64,000 nt of DNA from Enterobacter cancerogenus (GTDB lineage Bacteria > Pseudomonadota > Gammaproteobacteria > Enterobacterales > Enterobacteriaceae). The translations under genes and the position numbers were made by a program. Positions 48,274-56,971 of this stretch are shown here, piece after piece. Location: assembly GCA_000773965.1 (NCBI GenBank), contig JRUP01000015.1:1-64000 (forward strand). The letters run 5' to 3'. Below the pieces are notes generated by a model, which worked only from the letters and a program-made list of their open reading frames with translations, searched no databases and was not told the origin of the DNA. Each line of letters starts with the position of its first letter. The first letter of the stretch is position 1.

Positions 48274-49005
48274 TTAAAGACGGACGGTGGAGATAAACTG
48301 TTTAAGCTCGGCGGTCTGCGGGTTGGCAAACAGCGTTTTGCTGTCACCCTGCTCCCAGACGCGGCCCTGATGCATAAACACCACACGATCGCCCACATCA
48401 CGGGCGAAGTTCATTTCATGGGTAACGAGGATCAAGGTCATACCTTCGGCAGCCAGCTGTTCCAGCACCTTCAGCACCTCGCCCACCAGCTCAGGATCGA
48501 GCGCTGAGGTGATCTCGTCACAGAGTAATACTTTCGGCTGCATCGCCAGCGCACGGGCAATCGCCACGCGCTGTTGCTGTCCACCGGATAAATTGGCCGG
48601 GTAGTAGTTGATGCGTTCGCCAAGGCCGACCTTTTCGAGCATCTGCGTCGCCAGCTCGCGACATTCGGCTTCGCTCTTCTTCAGTACCCGGCGCGGCGCC
48701 AGCATGACGTTTTCCAGCGCGGTCATGTGCGGGAACAGGTTGAAGTTCTGAAACACCATGCCCACCGAGCGGCTGATTTCACGCGCCTGAGATTCGCGGT
48801 CGGTGATCGTCATCCCACCAAGTTTGATACTGCCTTCCTGATAGCCTTCCAGCCCGTTCATGCAGCGCAGCAAGGTACTTTTGCCCGAGCCGCTGCGGCC
48901 GATGATCGAAATCACCTCGCCGTTGTCGATATCCAGATCGACACCTTTCAGGACGTGGTTGTCGCCATAGTACTTCTGGACCTGATTAATGGTGATGAGC
49001 GGCAT
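48274..49005 (-). CDS. hpxI: Amino-acid/ureide-type ABC transporter ATPase (GlnQ family)
   Basis: A 243-residue ATPase: Walker A GRSGSGKST, signature LSGGQQQRVAIARAL, Walker B VLLCDEITSALDPE (Glu followed by Ile-Thr instead of Pro-Thr), H-loop VTHEM. Paired with two polar-amino-acid-type permeases and a periplasmic binding protein in the same operon. The start overlaps the permease stop by 20 bases. Likely imports allantoin, allantoate or a related ureide; the substrate is inferred from context only. Confidence 0.85.
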   Translation of the reverse strand: MPLITINQVQKYYGDNHVLKGVDLDIDNGEVISIIGRSGSGKSTLLRCMNGLEGYQEGSIKLGGMTITDRESQAREISRSVGMVFQNFNLFPHMTALENVMLAPRRVLKKSEAECRELATQMLEKVGLGERINYYPANLSGGQQQRVAIARALAMQPKVLLCDEITSALDPELVGEVLKVLEQLAAEGMTLILVTHEMNFARDVGDRVVFMHQGRVWEQGDSKTLFANPQTAELKQFISTVRL

Positions 49006-49642
49006 TGAATTTTTTCTCCAGGTACTGGCTGTAACGCGACAGCGGATAACACATCAGGAAGTAACCCAGCGCCACCAGGCCAAATACCTTAAAGGGCTGA
49101 TACGTCACATTGTTCAAAATAGTGCCGGCTTTCGTCAGCTCGACGAAACCGATAATCGAGGCCAGCGCGGTGCCTTTAATCACCTGAACGGCAAAACCCA
49201 CGGTTGGCGCGATGGCGATGCGAATCGCCTGCGGTGCCACCACGCGAAACAGCGTTTGACCGAAAGTCAGGCCGAGACAGCGTGAGGCTTCCCACTGGCC
49301 CTTCGGCAACGCACGAATGCTGCCGTGCCAGATATCCACCAAAAAAGCACTGGTGTATAAGGTTAATGCCAGCGAAGCAGCAGTCCAGGGCGCGACATCG
49401 ATGCCAATCAGTCCAACGCCAAAGAAGGCAAGGAACAGCTGCATTAATAGCGGCGTGCCCTGAAACAGTTCGGTGTAACAGCGAATCAGGCGCGTCAGCC
49501 ATGGGCGTTTCAGCAGACGCAAAAACAGCAGTGGCAAGGTCACCAGCGTGCCACCAAAGAAGGCCACCAGCGACAGCAAAATCGTCCAACGCGCCGCCAG
49601 CAGCAGGTTGCGCAGGATGTCCCAGTCAGTAAACGATGTCAT
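48986..49642 (-). CDS. hpxH: ABC transporter permease, HisMQ family (second)
   Basis: A 218-residue inner-membrane permease with about five hydrophobic helices and the ATPase-docking loop EASRCLGLTFGQTLFRVVAPQA. ATG 49642 overlaps the stop of the preceding permease (ATGA). Partner of the adjacent permease. Confidence 0.85.
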   Translation of the reverse strand: MTSFTDWDILRNLLLAARWTILLSLVAFFGGTLVTLPLLFLRLLKRPWLTRLIRCYTELFQGTPLLMQLFLAFFGVGLIGIDVAPWTAASLALTLYTSAFLVDIWHGSIRALPKGQWEASRCLGLTFGQTLFRVVAPQAIRIAIAPTVGFAVQVIKGTALASIIGFVELTKAGTILNNVTYQPFKVFGLVALGYFLMCYPLSRYSQYLEKKFNAAHHH

Positions 49643-50307
49643 GCGGGCTGCGCTCCAAACCATTTACGCCCCAGCGCCAGCAGCAGCTGTCGCATGGCAA
49701 TCGACAACGCCAGATAGATCAGCGTGGTCACGAAATAGACTTCAAAACTTAAAAAGGTGCGTGACTGAATCAGGTTGGCGGCAAAGGTCAGCTCTTCGTA
49801 CGACACCTGCGACACCACCGACGAACCGAGCATCACGATAATGCACTGGCTCACCAGCGCCGGATAAATACGTTGCAGCGACGGCGGCAGAACCACGCGG
49901 ATAAAAGTCTGCGTGCGGGTCAACCCCAGCACACGGCCCGCTTCCCACTGCCCTTTCGGCGTCACCTGAATTCCGGCGCGGATAATTTCAGTGCTGTACG
50001 CGCCAAGGTTAATCAACATCGCCAGCAGCGCTGCTTCGCCCGCCGTCAGTTTCAGACCAAGATTGGGCAAACCAAAGACGATAAAAAACAGCTGTACCAC
50101 GAATGGCGTATTACGGATCAGCTCGACATAAACGCCCCAGATGCGACTCGCCCAGCTCGGTTTGCCACTGCGCAGTGCCGCGCCGAGAATCCCCAGGCTT
50201 ACCCCGCCGACGGTGGCCAGCACCGTTATCTGAATCGTGACCCACAGCCCTGCCAGTAACTCTGGCCAGTGCGGCCAGAGATCTGCAAAATTGAGTTGCC
50301 CAATCAT
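49639..50307 (-). CDS. hpxG: ABC transporter permease, HisMQ family (first)
   Basis: A 222-residue permease with the LRNTPF-like ELIRNTPFVVQLFFI and the docking loop EAGRVLGLTRTQTFIRVVLP, typical of polar amino-acid ABC importers. Four bases behind the binding-protein gene. Confidence 0.85.
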   Translation of the reverse strand: MIGQLNFADLWPHWPELLAGLWVTIQITVLATVGGVSLGILGAALRSGKPSWASRIWGVYVELIRNTPFVVQLFFIVFGLPNLGLKLTAGEAALLAMLINLGAYSTEIIRAGIQVTPKGQWEAGRVLGLTRTQTFIRVVLPPSLQRIYPALVSQCIIVMLGSSVVSQVSYEELTFAANLIQSRTFLSFEVYFVTTLIYLALSIAMRQLLLALGRKWFGAQPA

Positions 50308-50311
50308 TGCG

Positions 50312-51097
50312 TTATGCGCCGAGGTTGGCTGGCAGTGGGGCTTTCAGCCACTCTTCTGACAGCTTGTTCAGCGTACCGTCTTTGATGCCCTGCTCAATCA
50401 ACGCGTTCACTTTATCTTTCAGCGCTGGCTCATCTTTCATCAGGCCGATAAAGCACGGTGAATCTTTCAGCATGAACTGCGGCACCGGCGCTTTTTCTGC
50501 GTTCTGGCGCGCAATGGCAGCCACCACAAGGTTACCGGTCGCGACATACTGCACCTGACCTGACAGGTAAGCTGACAGCGTGGTGTTGTTATCTTCATAA
50601 CGCTTCACCTGCGCATCTTTTGGCGCCACATCGCTCAGCACCATGTCTTCCACCGCGCCACGCGTCACACCAATTGATTTACCGCTTAACGCTGCAGCAT
50701 CTTTCAGTGGCTCACCTTTCGGACCAAACACCCCAAGGAAGAACGGCGCGTAAGCACGGCTGAAATCGATCACTTTCTCGCGTTCGGCGTTTTTGCCCAT
50801 GCTGGAGATCACCAGATCCACTTTATCGGTTTGCAGATAAGGCACGCGGTTGGCGCTGGAGACCGGGACGAGCTGCAACTTCAGTTTCATCTGCTTCGCC
50901 AGGTACTTGGCCATATCGATGTCATAGCCTTGTGGCTGTAAATCGGTACCGACTGAACCAAACGGCGGGAAGTCCTGCGGCACCGCAATGCGGATGACGC
51001 CACGCTTCTGAATGTCTTGTAGCTGATCGGCCATCGCACTGCCGACCTGAGCCATCAGCAATGCTGCGCCTGCGACTGCCAGTAAAACTTTTTTCAT
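50312..51097 (-). CDS. hpxF: Periplasmic solute-binding protein (family 3)
   Basis: A 261-residue binding protein with a signal peptide (MKKVLLAVAGAALLMAQ..., cleavage after AMA). The family-3 signature VIRIAVPQDFPPFGSVG starts the first lobe, then GYDIDMAKYLAKQMKL and VDLVISSMGKNAERE. ATG 51097 begins the signal peptide and has GGGGTG upstream; the frame open to 51154 is too long. First gene of the eight-gene ureide operon, 53 bases downstream of a sigma-54 promoter. Confidence 0.86.
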   Translation of the reverse strand: MKKVLLAVAGAALLMAQVGSAMADQLQDIQKRGVIRIAVPQDFPPFGSVGTDLQPQGYDIDMAKYLAKQMKLKLQLVPVSSANRVPYLQTDKVDLVISSMGKNAEREKVIDFSRAYAPFFLGVFGPKGEPLKDAAALSGKSIGVTRGAVEDMVLSDVAPKDAQVKRYEDNNTTLSAYLSGQVQYVATGNLVVAAIARQNAEKAPVPQFMLKDSPCFIGLMKDEPALKDKVNALIEQGIKDGTLNKLSEEWLKAPLPANLGA

Positions 51098-51149
51098 TAT
51101 GCACCCCGGTGAGTTTATCGTGAAACAAAAGATTCTTGATAAAACGATT

Positions 51150-51165
51150 TGCAACTAATGTGCCA
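51150..51165 (-). promoter_or_regulatory. Sigma-54 promoter of the ureide transport/catabolism operon
   Basis: On the minus strand TGGCAC-ATTAG-TTGCA, an exact match to the -24/-12 consensus TGGCAC-N5-TTGCW with the required GG-N10-GC spacing. Transcription would start near 51138, 40 bases before hpxF. Implies nitrogen-regulated expression through an enhancer-binding protein such as NtrC. Confidence 0.88.
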
Positions 51166-51259
51166 ACCGCAGGGTGTGGGGCGCAAAGGGAAGAAAAACG
51201 AATAAACACGGAGTTTAAGGCGATAAAAACGGGCATTACGCCCGTATTAAAACCCGATC

Positions 51260-51278
51260 AAAAAAGGTGCAAAGCACC
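51260..51278 (-). terminator. Small terminator after the RpiR regulator
   Basis: GGTGC (51266-51270), AAA, GCACC (51274-51278). On the minus strand followed by TTTTTT (complement of 51260-51265). Short stem but well placed, 14 bases past the regulator stop. Confidence 0.55.
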
Positions 51279-51291
51279 AAAGTGGTGCCCA

Positions 51292-52131
51292 CTATCGGTG
51301 TTCCAGTTCATCCAGGTGCTGATAAAGATCGGCAATTTGATGAATACGCTGACGGCCTTGCGACAGCATTTCATGCAGCAGTGCATTTGCCAGCAGGTTG
51401 ATCAGACTCATCGCCGAGGCATAGCTATCAAAGGCGGAGACGCTATCGAGCGGCGCGCACAGCTGCCAGTGTGCCAGCGTGATAATGCCCTGCGCCTGCG
51501 GCTCGCACAGCGCCAGCACCGGAATATTGCTCTGCTGCAGCTGCTGCATCAGCGGGCGGATAATGCGTGGACGGCGACGGAAGGCCATCACCACCACAAT
51601 ATCTTCGGGTGTGATATCCACCAGCTCCTCACCCAACGTCTGGCCGGGCTGCGGCAACACATGTACCTGCGGACGCGCCTGCATCAGCTGCTGACGCAGG
51701 TGCAATGCCACCGGATAGGCGTTACGCATGCCGATAATAAACACCCGCTTTGCAGCACCCAGCGCCTGAATCACTTCGCCAAACTGCTGCGGGTCGATGC
51801 TATTCACCCACTGCGTCAGGTTAGCCATCTCCTGCTTATAGTGACGTGACAACAGAGTATTGCCCTGCACCGCATCACGGTTGTCGGTTAACGGCATGCC
51901 ACTCTGACGCAGCACACGCAACTCGTCCCGCATATCCTTGTATTTCTCATAGCCCAGGCGTTTAAACAGGCGGCTGACTGTCGCCTTTGATACCCCGCTC
52001 AGCCGCGCCAGCTCTGCACTGTTGTAACTGATCAGGTCATCAAAATGGTCAAACACAAAATCGGCAATACGCTGCTCCTGCGGCGACAGTTGCGGATAGT
52101 GACTGCGAAGGCGTTCATCAAGCTGTTTCAT
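51292..52131 (-). CDS. hpxU: RpiR/MurR-family transcriptional regulator
   Basis: A 279-residue regulator: N-terminal HTH_6 domain (LSPQEQRIADFVFDHFDDL, ELARLSGVSKATVSRLFKRLGY) and a C-terminal SIS domain (AKRVFIIGMRNAYPVALHL, PEDIVVVMAFRRRPR) that senses a ligand. ATG 52131 is chosen because AGGA is six bases upstream; 52134 is next. Sits between the hpxF operon and divergent hpxW, so it likely controls one or both. Called HpxU by analogy with Klebsiella ureide clusters. Confidence 0.82.
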   Translation of the reverse strand: MKQLDERLRSHYPQLSPQEQRIADFVFDHFDDLISYNSAELARLSGVSKATVSRLFKRLGYEKYKDMRDELRVLRQSGMPLTDNRDAVQGNTLLSRHYKQEMANLTQWVNSIDPQQFGEVIQALGAAKRVFIIGMRNAYPVALHLRQQLMQARPQVHVLPQPGQTLGEELVDITPEDIVVVMAFRRRPRIIRPLMQQLQQSNIPVLALCEPQAQGIITLAHWQLCAPLDSVSAFDSYASAMSLINLLANALLHEMLSQGRQRIHQIADLYQHLDELEHR

Positions 52132-52201
52132 CATTGGTCCTGTAACTTTCGTTTCATCACAAGCTAGCACAAATCGATCCACATTGATGTCCGATCAAAA
52201 C

Positions 52202-52218
52202 TGGAACAGCTCTTGCTT
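52202..52218 (+). promoter_or_regulatory. Sigma-54-like promoter of hpxWXYZ
   Basis: TGGAAC-AGCTC-TTGCTT: one mismatch in the -24 box, exact TTGC, and correct GG-N10-GC spacing. About 90 bases ahead of hpxW. Confidence 0.75.
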
Positions 52219-52235
52219 AGATCACCTCACGGATT

Positions 52236-52280
52236 TGTAGGGGCTCCCATTACGGCGACCACTAACCCAATCCCCCTACA
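52236..52280. repeat. Inverted repeat in the hpxW leader
   Basis: TGTAGGGG (52236-52243) and CCCCTACA (52273-52280) around a 29-base centre containing CCATTACGGCGACC. The arms and centre resemble the GGTCGCCAT repeat seen at 37570 and 44895. Would form a hairpin in the mRNA leader. Confidence 0.5.
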
Positions 52281-52306
52281 TAAGAATAAATGATGAAGAG
52301 TTCACT

Positions 52307-53893
52307 ATGATACAGAGCAACATGGCCCCGCTCGGCATGGCCGTCACCCCACATCATCTCGCCAGTGAAAGCGCACTGGCGGTTTTACGCGAAGGCGGCA
52401 ACGCGATTGAAGCGATGGTAGCGGCAGCGGCCACTATCGCGGTTGTCTATCCGCACATGAACGGCTTGGGTGGTGATGGATTTTGGTTGGTCATGCCGCC
52501 CAATGGCGATCCTGTTGCTATCGATGCCAGTGGCGCAGCAGGCTCACTCGCCCACCTCGACTTCTATCACGGCGAAAGCCATATTCCGCATCGCGGTCCT
52601 AAAGCAGCGCTCACCGTAGCAGGCACGGTGAGTGGCTGGCAGGAGGCGTTAACGCTAGCAGAAGAGCTAGGTTCTGCGCCGTTGCCGTTAGCCCGTTTGC
52701 TGCGTGACGCCATTCGCTATGCTGCCGATGGCATTCCTGTTACCGCATCGCAGGCTGCGGCCACTGCCGCAAAGCAACATGAATTACTTGATCAACCCGG
52801 CTTCGCTGCGACCTTCTTGCCTGACGGCACCGTGCCTGGTGCCGGTAGCCGTTTTACCCAGCCCGCGCTTGCCAATACACTTAGCGTGTTGAGTGAACAG
52901 GGTCTGGAGAGTTTCTATCGCGGCGAACTGGCCCACCATCTGGCACGTGAAATGACCGCGCTGGGTATGCCGATCACCCTGGAAGATCTTCAGAAACAGC
53001 ACGCGCGCCGCTGCACGCCGCTACATCTGGCACACAGCGAAGGCGACATCTGGAATATGACGCCTCCGACGCAAGGTTTGGTGTCGCTGGCCATTCTCGG
53101 TATTACCGATCGCCTGAACATGGCGGAGGCCGATGAGGCGAAAACCGTACACCGCATCGTTGAAGCCACCAAAAAAGCCTTTGCCTTGCGCGACGAACAC
53201 ATCACCGATCCGCGCCATATCGACTTCAATGTGCAAGACCTGCTGAACGCCGATCATCTTTCCACACTGGCAACGCAAATTAATGACCAACAAGCCGCGC
53301 CGTGGGGAACCGGACGAGGTCCTGGCGATACTGTATGGATGGGGGTGATGGACAGCAGCGGGCTGGCCGTTTCCTTTATCCAGAGCATTTATCATGAATT
53401 TGGTAGCGGCGTGGTGCTGCCCGGCACGGGGATTACCTGGCAAAACCGCGGGGCTGCGTTCAGCCTACAACCGGATCACCTGCTGGCGCTGGAGCCGGGT
53501 AAACAACCGTTCCATACCCTCAATCCTGCCGCGGCGCGCCTAAAAGATGGTCGCACTATGGTGTATGGCTCAATGGGCGGCGATGGTCAGCCACAAACGC
53601 AGGCGGCGATTTTTACCCGCCACGTGATTCAGGGACAGCCACTACAACAGGCGGTCAGTGCACCGCGCTGGTTGCTGGGGCGAACCTGGGGACAATCCTC
53701 TGACTCTCTCAAACTCGAAGCGCGCATGTCAGCAGAAACGGTGCAGCAGTTGCGCGAACTCGGTCATGACGTTGAGCTGTTGCCTGATTTCAGCGAAGTG
53801 GTCGGCCACGCTGGCGCCATCGTCAGACACAATAACGGCATGCTGGAAGGTGCCTTCGATCCACGTAGCAACGGCAGCGCAGCCGGCTTTTAA
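52307..53893 (+). CDS. hpxW: Oxamate amidohydrolase HpxW (gamma-glutamyltransferase-like)
   Basis: An Ntn-hydrolase of the gamma-glutamyltranspeptidase superfamily, 528 residues, self-processed at Thr342 (GPGDTVWMGVMDSSG). No signal peptide, unlike ordinary periplasmic GGT, so it is cytoplasmic. In Klebsiella the homologue HpxW hydrolyses oxamate to oxalate and ammonia in urate breakdown. The N-terminal part has VYPHMNGLGGDGFWLVM and GTVSGWQEAL, as in the family. First gene of hpxWXYZ. Confidence 0.85.
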   Translation: MIQSNMAPLGMAVTPHHLASESALAVLREGGNAIEAMVAAAATIAVVYPHMNGLGGDGFWLVMPPNGDPVAIDASGAAGSLAHLDFYHGESHIPHRGPKAALTVAGTVSGWQEALTLAEELGSAPLPLARLLRDAIRYAADGIPVTASQAAATAAKQHELLDQPGFAATFLPDGTVPGAGSRFTQPALANTLSVLSEQGLESFYRGELAHHLAREMTALGMPITLEDLQKQHARRCTPLHLAHSEGDIWNMTPPTQGLVSLAILGITDRLNMAEADEAKTVHRIVEATKKAFALRDEHITDPRHIDFNVQDLLNADHLSTLATQINDQQAAPWGTGRGPGDTVWMGVMDSSGLAVSFIQSIYHEFGSGVVLPGTGITWQNRGAAFSLQPDHLLALEPGKQPFHTLNPAAARLKDGRTMVYGSMGGDGQPQTQAAIFTRHVIQGQPLQQAVSAPRWLLGRTWGQSSDSLKLEARMSAETVQQLRELGHDVELLPDFSEVVGHAGAIVRHNNGMLEGAFDPRSNGSAAGF

Positions 53894-53904
53894 AGGAAAC
53901 CATC

Positions 53905-54090
53905 ATGCATTCGCAACCGGACTGGGCGGCTTATATCGCTCAAATGGAACAGATTCTGGCTCTGGAGCTGGACGAAGCACGTCGCGCTGAATTGCTGGTG
54001 CAGTTCAATCGCATCGCCGCCATGGCTGAACCGCTCATGGCTTTCCCGCTGGATGACCGGCTGGAAGTGGCAGGAGTGTTTCATCCATGA
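53905..54090 (+). CDS. hpxX: AtzG-like small subunit (DUF4089)
   Basis: A 61-residue helical protein (MEQILALELDEARRAELLVQFNRIAAMAEPLM). It resembles AtzG, a GatC-like partner that binds and stabilises the AtzE amidase. Overlaps the start of hpxY (ATGA), consistent with a stoichiometric complex. Too short for confident identification by sequence alone; the context is strong. Confidence 0.75.
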   Translation: MHSQPDWAAYIAQMEQILALELDEARRAELLVQFNRIAAMAEPLMAFPLDDRLEVAGVFHP

Positions 54091-55484
54091 AACTGGCATC
54101 GTTATCCATCAAAGCGCTCAATCATGCGCTGAATCAAGGTGATATTAGCGCCCGAGAAGTGGCGCAACAGACGTTGAACGCCATTGAACAGCACAATCCT
54201 GCACTCAATGCGTGGACCGAAGTCACCGGTCAGCGCATGTTGCGCGAGGCGGATCAGGTCGATTTGCAACGCCAGCGCGGTGAAGTATTGCCTGTGCTGG
54301 CGGGTATTCCTTATGCGGTTAAAAACCTGTTTGATGTCGCCGGTCACAGCACCCTTGCTGGTGCCAGCTTATTCAGTGAACGTGCAGCGGCCCGCGAAGA
54401 TGCGTGGGCGGTGAGTCGACTGCGTCAGTCCGGTGCACTGCTCTCCGGCATGCTGAATATGGATGCTTATGCTTACGGCTTTACCACTGAAAACACCCAT
54501 TATGGCCCGACCCATAATCCGCGCGATTTGAGCCGCGTGGCCGGTGGTTCCTCAGGCGGCTCGGCGGCGGCTGTCGCGTCAGGCTTAGTGCACTTCTCAC
54601 TGGGCACCGATACCAATGGTTCGATCCGCGTGCCGGCCTCGTTGTGCGGTATCTATGGACTCAAACCGACCTTTGGTCGCTTATCGCGCAGTGGCAGCCA
54701 TCCTTTTGTCGCCAGCCTCGATCATATCGGTCCGTTTGCTCGCTCGGTGGAAGATTTGAGTCTGGTGTACGATGCGCTGCAAGGTCACGATGCCAGCGAT
54801 GCTTTCCAGGCAGCGCAGGCGAAGGAACCGGCCAGTGACGGATTAGTAAAAGGCGCAGAAGGCATACGTAGCGCAGTGCTGGGTGGTTTCTTTTCGACCT
54901 GGTGCAGCGAAGAAGCGCGTGCCGCCGTGCAAGTGGTGGCACAAGCGCTGGATGCCAGCGAAGCCGTCACGTTAGCCAACGCGGAAATTGCCCGTTCAGC
55001 GGCCTTTATCCTCACCGCCTCAGAAGGCGGCAATCACTATCTGCCCGCTTTGCGCAATTTTCCCGAGCAATTCGAACCGAACTCTCGCGAGCGTCTGCTG
55101 GCCGGAGCGATGCTGCCTTCCGCGTGGTATGTGCAGGCGCAGCGCTTCCGCCGTCATTTCCAACAGCAGGTGTTACCGCTGTTTGAACAATTCGATGTCC
55201 TGATTGCACCGGCGACCCCTTGCACCGCAACCACCATTGGGCAAGAGACGATTCATATTAACGGCCAGGATTTGCCGACGCGCGCCAGTATGGGCATGTT
55301 AACGCAGCCGATTTCCTTCCTCGGCTTGCCGGTCTGTACCGTGCCTTTGCAAACTGCCAGCGGATTACCGATTGGCTTACAGTTAATCGCAGCACCGTTT
55401 AAAGAACATCTTGCACTGCGCGCCGCCTGGGCACTGCAGCAGCAAGGGTTGACCCTGCCACAAACTACCCTGATGGATGCGTAA
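54087..55484 (+). CDS. hpxY: AtzE-type amidase (amidase signature family)
   Basis: A 465-residue amidase with the Ser-cisSer-Lys triad: Lys in GIPYAVKNLFDVAG, cis-Ser and nucleophile in GGSSGGSAAAVASG, and SLGTDTNGSIRVPAS. Closest known type is AtzE (1-carboxybiuret hydrolase), acting with a small GatC-like subunit, here hpxX. In a ureide operon the likely substrate is a structurally similar ureido acid such as oxalurate or a related carbamoyl compound; this is inference. Confidence 0.82.
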   Translation: MKLASLSIKALNHALNQGDISAREVAQQTLNAIEQHNPALNAWTEVTGQRMLREADQVDLQRQRGEVLPVLAGIPYAVKNLFDVAGHSTLAGASLFSERAAAREDAWAVSRLRQSGALLSGMLNMDAYAYGFTTENTHYGPTHNPRDLSRVAGGSSGGSAAAVASGLVHFSLGTDTNGSIRVPASLCGIYGLKPTFGRLSRSGSHPFVASLDHIGPFARSVEDLSLVYDALQGHDASDAFQAAQAKEPASDGLVKGAEGIRSAVLGGFFSTWCSEEARAAVQVVAQALDASEAVTLANAEIARSAAFILTASEGGNHYLPALRNFPEQFEPNSRERLLAGAMLPSAWYVQAQRFRRHFQQQVLPLFEQFDVLIAPATPCTATTIGQETIHINGQDLPTRASMGMLTQPISFLGLPVCTVPLQTASGLPIGLQLIAAPFKEHLALRAAWALQQQGLTLPQTTLMDA

Positions 55485-55486
55485 CC

Positions 55487-55870
55487 ATGACACCTGAACA
55501 TATTGATCGTCCTGCTGTGCTGGCTGAGGTGACCGCTGCGTTTTATCGCTATGAAGAAGCGCTGATCAGCAACAATGTTGATGTGCTGGATGAATTGTTT
55601 TGGCACGACGATCGCACCGTGCGTTTGGGCGCAGGGGAAAATCTGTATGGCATTGATGAGATCCGTGCATTTCGCGCTGCCCGTCCATCGAAGGGATTGG
55701 CGCGCACGCTACGTAATACGGTGATCACCACCTTTGGAGATGACTACGCGGTGTGCAGTACTGAGTTTACGCGTGAAGGCGTGGAGAAGATTGGTCGCCA
55801 GCAGCAAACATGGGTGCGCATGCCTTATGGGTGGCGGATTGTCGCGGCGCAGGTGAGTTTAATGAGCTAG
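55487..55870 (+). CDS. hpxZ: AtzH-like protein (DUF3225, NTF2 fold)
   Basis: A 127-residue cone-shaped NTF2/SnoaL-like domain (AFYRYEEALISNNVDVLDELFW, RTVRLGAGENLYGIDEIRAFR, WVRMPYGWRIVAAQVSL). AtzH of the cyanuric acid pathway belongs to the same family and hydrolyses 1,3-dicarboxyurea. Starts two bases after hpxY. Probably acts on the product of the HpxXY step. Confidence 0.8.
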   Translation: MTPEHIDRPAVLAEVTAAFYRYEEALISNNVDVLDELFWHDDRTVRLGAGENLYGIDEIRAFRAARPSKGLARTLRNTVITTFGDDYAVCSTEFTREGVEKIGRQQQTWVRMPYGWRIVAAQVSLMS

Positions 55871-55977
55871 CGGGGTAAACCGGCGCTCGTCAGTATGACT
55901 TAACTCGCGTGGTCAGGGCCGGTAAGACAGTTCATGTCGTACCGGCCAAATGTGTCGGCGCGGAGTATCGCTGGTCG

Positions 55978-56937
55978 TTAAACAGCAGGAGCCGGGTGCG
56001 TCATCATCCAGTGATCGGCGATTTGCTGGCGCGTACAAACCCACACATTCTCATGCTGCTGGATATGGTCAAGGAAACGCTGCAAGGCACGGAATTTGCC
56101 CGGGCGGCCCAGCAGTCGACAATGCATGCCAATCGACATCATCTTCGGCGCGGTATCGCCCTCTTCATACAGCACATCAAAGGTGTCACGCAGATAGACA
56201 AAGAACTGCTCAGCGGTATTAAAGCCCTGCGGCGAGGCAAAGCGCATGTCGTTACACTCCAGGGTGTAAGGAATGATCAGATGCGGTTTCACCGTGCCAT
56301 CCTGACAGGTCACCTGCGTCCAGAACGGAAGATCGTCGCCGTAGTAATCGCTGTCATAACTGAAGCCGCCGTTCTCCACCACTAAGCGGCGCGTATTCGG
56401 GCTGTCGCGGCCGGTGTACCAGCCGGTGGGTGCTTTACCAAACAGATCGCGCAGCACATCCACCGCCTGCTGCATATGCTGGCGCTCGGTTTTAGCATCC
56501 ATCGACTGATAATGGATCCAGCGCCAGCCGTGGCTGACCACGTCATAATCTGCGGCTTTGATCGCTTCCACAATATCCGGATGACGCGCCAGCGCCATCG
56601 CCACGCCGAAAACCGTTAATGGCAATCCGCGCTTCTGGAATTCGTTGTGAATGCGCCAAAAGCCTGCGCGCGAACCGTATTCATAGAGAGAATCCATCGA
56701 CATATGGCGGTCGGCGTAGCTGGCGGCGCCAATGATATCGGACAGGAATTGTTCAGATCCTGCATCGCCGTGCAGCACATTGTTTTCTGCCCCCTCTTCA
56801 TAGTTGAGGACAAACTGCACCGCCACTTTCGCGTTGCCCGGCCACTGCGCGTGCGGCGGATGGTTCGCATAGCCAATCAGATCACGCGGATAGTTTTTGT
56901 TGAAGCTGTACTCTTTCTTTTCAGATACATCGCTCAT
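55978..56937 (-). CDS. puuE: Allantoinase PuuE (polysaccharide-deacetylase fold)
   Basis: A 319-residue allantoinase of the NodB-like (CE4) fold, metal-independent in known examples, opening the allantoin ring to allantoate. Landmarks: RDLIGYANHPPHAQWPGNAKVA, FVLNYEEGAENNVLHGD, YEYGSRAGFWRI, DVVSHGWRW, PTGWYTGRDSPNTRRL and YDSDYYGDDLP. Also named HpxB in Klebsiella. Follows hpxS-hpxA in a leftward operon; convergent with hpxZ. Confidence 0.94.
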   Translation of the reverse strand: MSDVSEKKEYSFNKNYPRDLIGYANHPPHAQWPGNAKVAVQFVLNYEEGAENNVLHGDAGSEQFLSDIIGAASYADRHMSMDSLYEYGSRAGFWRIHNEFQKRGLPLTVFGVAMALARHPDIVEAIKAADYDVVSHGWRWIHYQSMDAKTERQHMQQAVDVLRDLFGKAPTGWYTGRDSPNTRRLVVENGGFSYDSDYYGDDLPFWTQVTCQDGTVKPHLIIPYTLECNDMRFASPQGFNTAEQFFVYLRDTFDVLYEEGDTAPKMMSIGMHCRLLGRPGKFRALQRFLDHIQQHENVWVCTRQQIADHWMMTHPAPAV

Positions 56938-56971
56938 TCTGTAAATTCCTTAGTCAGTCCTCAACCAGCAC

